Shown piece after piece: positions 61,085-64,000 of a DNA stretch of 64,000 nt (its first letter is position 1; every line of letters begins with the position of its first letter). The translations under genes were made by a program, and so were the position numbers. A model generated the notes under the pieces. It saw only the letters and a program-made list of their open reading frames with translations. It ran no database searches and was not told where the DNA came from. Source of the DNA: an uncultured Clostridium sp. (lineage in GTDB: Bacteria; Bacillota; Clostridia; Lachnospirales; Lachnospiraceae); NCBI GenBank assembly GCA_934438135.1, contig CAKSBP010000004.1, positions 1 to 64,000 of the forward strand. The letters run 5' to 3'.

Positions 61085-64000
61085 ATGAACATAAAGATGA
61101 TACTTCAGGATTTGAAGGATAGGAAGATTACACCCGAACAGGCAAGAAAACTGATGGAAACGAATAAGAATACCTCATTAAAAATAAACTGCCAGAAAAG
61201 AGAGCCGATTGCCATAATAGGTATTTCAGGCCGTTTCCCGGGTGCCGATAATATGAATGCATATTGGGATAATCTTACCAAAGGAAAAAGCAGTATTTGT
61301 GAAATCCCAAAATCAAGATGGGATATGAAAAAATATTTTGACCCTCAGATTGGAAAAGAAGGACACATGTATTGTAAATGGATGGGAATGCTCGACGATG
61401 TGGAATATTTTGACCCTATGTTTTTTGAAATCACTCCATCAGAGGCAGAGGCAATGGACCCACAGCATAGATTATTTCTTCAGGAAGCTTATCGAGCCTT
61501 TGAGGATGCAGGATACAGCAAAAGAAACTTAAATAATAGAAAGTGCGGTGTATATCTTGGAATTGTAGATGATGATTATTCCAATCTTGGAGAACAGTCC
61601 CTTAGTGCAACTGGAAACAGTAATGCCATTGGTGCATCCCGTATTTCCTATTTTCTAAACCTGAAAGGACCAGCTATTGCAATCGATACGGCTTGCTCCT
61701 CGTCAATGGTCGGAATTCATCTTGCTGTCAATGCATTAAATCTCAATGATATAGATATGGCATTGGTAGGAGGTTCCTGTCTTTATCTGACACCAGAATC
61801 ATATATTAGTATGTGTGAAACTGGTATGCTTTCTCCAGAAGGAAAATGCAAAACATTTGACAACAGTGCAGATGGATTTGTACCAGGAGAAGGAGTAGCT
61901 GCCTTGGTATTAAAAAGGCTTAGTGATGCACAAAGAGATCACGATCATATATATGGCTGTATCATAGCATCTGGAATGAATCAGGATGGAAAGACAAATG
62001 GAATTACAGCCCCGAATATGGGAAGTCAAAAGAATTTGGAAACAACGCTCTATGCTGACAGAAAAATTGACCCAGAGAGCATTACATATGCAGAATTTCA
62101 TGGAACAGGTACGAAATTAGGAGATCCAATTGAGTTACAGGCACTGGCATCTGCTTTCCGTGAGAAAACAGATAAAAAGAATTTCTGTGCCATTGGTTCT
62201 GTAAAAAGTAATCTGGGACATACTTCAGCTGCAGGAGGAATTGCAGGAATTGAGAAAATCCTGTTAAGTATGCAGCATAAACAGCTGGTTCCTACGATTC
62301 ATGTGGATGTTCCAAATGAGCATTTTGATTTTGAAAATTCACCATTTTTTATTAATAGGGAAAGAAAACCATGGGAAAGTAAAGATGGTTCACCATTAAG
62401 AGCCTGTATTAATTCATTTGGTTTCAGTGGAACCAATGTACATCTTGTTCTGGAAGAGTACAAAGAATCAAAGCAACTAGAAATGATAGAACCAAATAAA
62501 TTCAATATTTTTACATTATCCGCCAAAAACAAAACTCAGCTAAAGATATATGTAAAAGAAGTACTTTCATTTTTAGAAGGAAAGATTGAGAATACAGACA
62601 GCTTTTTCTATACTTTTCAGGATGGAAGAGAGGCTATGGAACAAAGACTGGCTGTCATAGTATCTAGTATAGAAGAATTAAGTTCTAAACTTAAGCACTA
62701 TCTGAAAGAAGGAAGCAGTGAAGCGGATGGAATTTTTGAGTCCAAACTGAGCCGTAACCAGATTAAAGTCAAAGAAAGCACGTATGCAATACAACATAAG
62801 AGTCAGTCACAGGAAACAGCGGTAAAGGCAGAAGATATAACAGAAACTTATCTGTTTGATTTAGCAAAACAGTGGCTGCAGGGGGAGATTATTGACTGGT
62901 CCCATGCAGTTTATGGAGGCAGAATACCATATAAGATGTCTGTACCAACCTATCCTTTTGAGAAAGAAGCTTACTGGCTTACCAAGGAAGAAAAGAAAGA
63001 AAGCATGGAGTGCATTCATCCAATTGTGCACCAGAATGTATCTGATTTCAGTAACCAGTGTTTTCGTTCTAGTTTTACCGGAAAAGAATTTTTCCTTGCA
63101 GATCATATGATTCAAGGGAGAAAGATTCTTCCAGCTACAGCAATCCTTGAAATGGCAAGAGCTGCTGGTTCTTTTTCCTCAGAAAAAGCAGTCATGGGAT
63201 TAAAAGATATAGTATGGCTTAAATCAGTAGATTATGAAAAGTGCCAGGGAAATGTGAAAATTCTTCTTTATCCACAGGAAACAGAAGAAGAGATTTCGCA
63301 GGCTGAATTTGAAGTTGTGACAGGTCAGGAAAATAGTCAGACAATTTGTGCAGAAGGAACGATTTTATATGGAGAATCAGGAAAAGGAGAAAACTCCTTA
63401 TCTATAGAACAGATTCAGAAAGATTGCACGGAAGAAGTCAATGTAACAGACTTTTATAATAATATTAGTAAAACAGGAATTCAATATGGTTCTAGTTTTC
63501 AGGCAGTTAAGCAGCTTCATTTTAATAAGAAAGAAGCAGTAGCAGTGGTTTCTCTTCTTGAGTCTGCATATGATAAAAAAATGGTTTTAAATCCTGCACT
63601 TGTGGATGCGGCACTGCAGTCTGTTTCCGTATTGCTGAAGGGACAGATTACTGGGGCAGTTGTTCCATTTTCTATTGATAAGATACAGATATATGATGCA
63701 GTGCCAGAAGAATGTTTGGTATATAGCTGTTATGCAGGGGATAAGGCCTCTATGAAGTTTAATGTTTCTATTTGTGATAAAGATGGAAACTGCGTAGTAA
63801 AATTAAAGGGTCTGTTTTTGAAAGAAAGCAAAGAACCAGTGGAAGAGAAAAAGAACAAACTGACTTATTTTACACCTTCATGGAAAGAAAAGGAAATTGC
63901 AAAATCCTATGCTTCCTGGAAAGAAAAACAGGCTATTCTTCTTATTACACAGGATAAAAAAATCCGTGACAGCTGGGAAGAGGAATTGGAACCGGCTTAC
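61085..64000 (+). CDS. trans-AT PKS KS-DH-(KR start), cut by window end
   Basis: The ORF opens at ATG 61085 and is still open at 64000 (972 codons seen). It starts with a short helical segment (DLKDRKITPEQARKLM) that looks like a docking partner of the preceding protein's C-terminus, then KS (about 40-460; Cys204 in DTACSSS, AEFHGTGT, NLGH), a PTYPF linker and a DH (about 640-910) with ADHMIQGRKILP (His674), QYGSSF and VDAALQ (Asp841). The last 50 residues (from KLTYFTPSW) match the start of a KR structural half. The module is therefore KS-DH-KR and onward. It should take the beta-branched chain from the ACP triplet. AAAGGAG and GAGG lie shortly upstream. Confidence 0.9.
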   Translation, partial: MNIKMILQDLKDRKITPEQARKLMETNKNTSLKINCQKREPIAIIGISGRFPGADNMNAYWDNLTKGKSSICEIPKSRWDMKKYFDPQIGKEGHMYCKWMGMLDDVEYFDPMFFEITPSEAEAMDPQHRLFLQEAYRAFEDAGYSKRNLNNRKCGVYLGIVDDDYSNLGEQSLSATGNSNAIGASRISYFLNLKGPAIAIDTACSSSMVGIHLAVNALNLNDIDMALVGGSCLYLTPESYISMCETGMLSPEGKCKTFDNSADGFVPGEGVAALVLKRLSDAQRDHDHIYGCIIASGMNQDGKTNGITAPNMGSQKNLETTLYADRKIDPESITYAEFHGTGTKLGDPIELQALASAFREKTDKKNFCAIGSVKSNLGHTSAAGGIAGIEKILLSMQHKQLVPTIHVDVPNEHFDFENSPFFINRERKPWESKDGSPLRACINSFGFSGTNVHLVLEEYKESKQLEMIEPNKFNIFTLSAKNKTQLKIYVKEVLSFLEGKIENTDSFFYTFQDGREAMEQRLAVIVSSIEELSSKLKHYLKEGSSEADGIFESKLSRNQIKVKESTYAIQHKSQSQETAVKAEDITETYLFDLAKQWLQGEIIDWSHAVYGGRIPYKMSVPTYPFEKEAYWLTKEEKKESMECIHPIVHQNVSDFSNQCFRSSFTGKEFFLADHMIQGRKILPATAILEMARAAGSFSSEKAVMGLKDIVWLKSVDYEKCQGNVKILLYPQETEEEISQAEFEVVTGQENSQTICAEGTILYGESGKGENSLSIEQIQKDCTEEVNVTDFYNNISKTGIQYGSSFQAVKQLHFNKKEAVAVVSLLESAYDKKMVLNPALVDAALQSVSVLLKGQITGAVVPFSIDKIQIYDAVPEECLVYSCYAGDKASMKFNVSICDKDGNCVVKLKGLFLKESKEPVEEKKNKLTYFTPSWKEKEIAKSYASWKEKQAILLITQDKKIRDSWEEELEPAY

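Overview
The window is one long, entirely plus-strand biosynthetic locus from an AT-rich Gram-positive bacterium. Strong AGGAGG-type ribosome binding sites, sigma-A-like promoters, oxygen-sensitive radical SAM/SPASM enzymes and Firmicute-style ABC exporters suggest an anaerobic clostridial (Lachnospiraceae-like) host. The taxon is an inference. No rRNA, tRNA, CRISPR array, transposase or phage gene was seen, and almost every base is used.

Region 1 (1-7646) looks like a small RiPP (ribosomally made, modified peptide) operon. A promoter (92-120) precedes a 28-residue peptide gene ending in Cys-Gly-Cys-Ala-Cys, then a stem-loop, a PqqD-like/radical SAM/SPASM maturase, a MacB-like ABC pair, a second radical SAM/SPASM enzyme and an ABC-2 exporter pair. 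Region 2 (7681-21004) continues without a terminator into a type II thioesterase, a FAAL-type acyl-AMP ligase with an ACP, a free acyltransferase, a KS-ACP-KS-ACP-Cy protein and an A(Cys)-PCP-oxidase protein. Together these should load a carboxylic acid, extend it twice, add cysteine, and cyclise and oxidise it to a thiazole. A clear rho-independent terminator follows at 21067-21119.

Region 3 starts from a consensus promoter (TTGACA-17-TATAAT, 21170-21198). It holds a BcrA/BcrB-like ABC pair, a fused AT-AT-ER protein and a full beta-branching cassette (HMGS, ECH1, ECH2, free ACP, decarboxylating KS with Cys to Ser). Five assembly-line proteins without internal AT domains follow, the last running off the window. 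This makes it a trans-AT polyketide synthase.

Domain order as read: 31017 gene, KS-KR-ACP-KS-KR-ACP-KS; 39655 gene, KR-ACP; 41983 gene, KS-DH-KR-KR-ACP-KS-KR-ACP-KS-(KR structural half only); 53763 gene, ACP-KS-KR-ACP-KS-ACP-ACP-ACP; 61085 gene, KS-DH-(KR start). The three tandem ACPs carry the Trp at Ser+6 typical of beta-branching carriers and follow a KS with no KR, which is where the HMGS cassette should act. No terminal thioesterase, phosphopantetheinyl transferase or regulator gene lies in the window.

Most notable points: the RiPP block shares an apparent transcription unit with a thiazole-forming PKS-NRPS; a TAA stop at 41932 sits where sibling linkers have a conserved Tyr and the frame stays open into the next gene; one module has two intact KRs; a KR is reduced to its structural half; and two KS types alternate strictly along the line.
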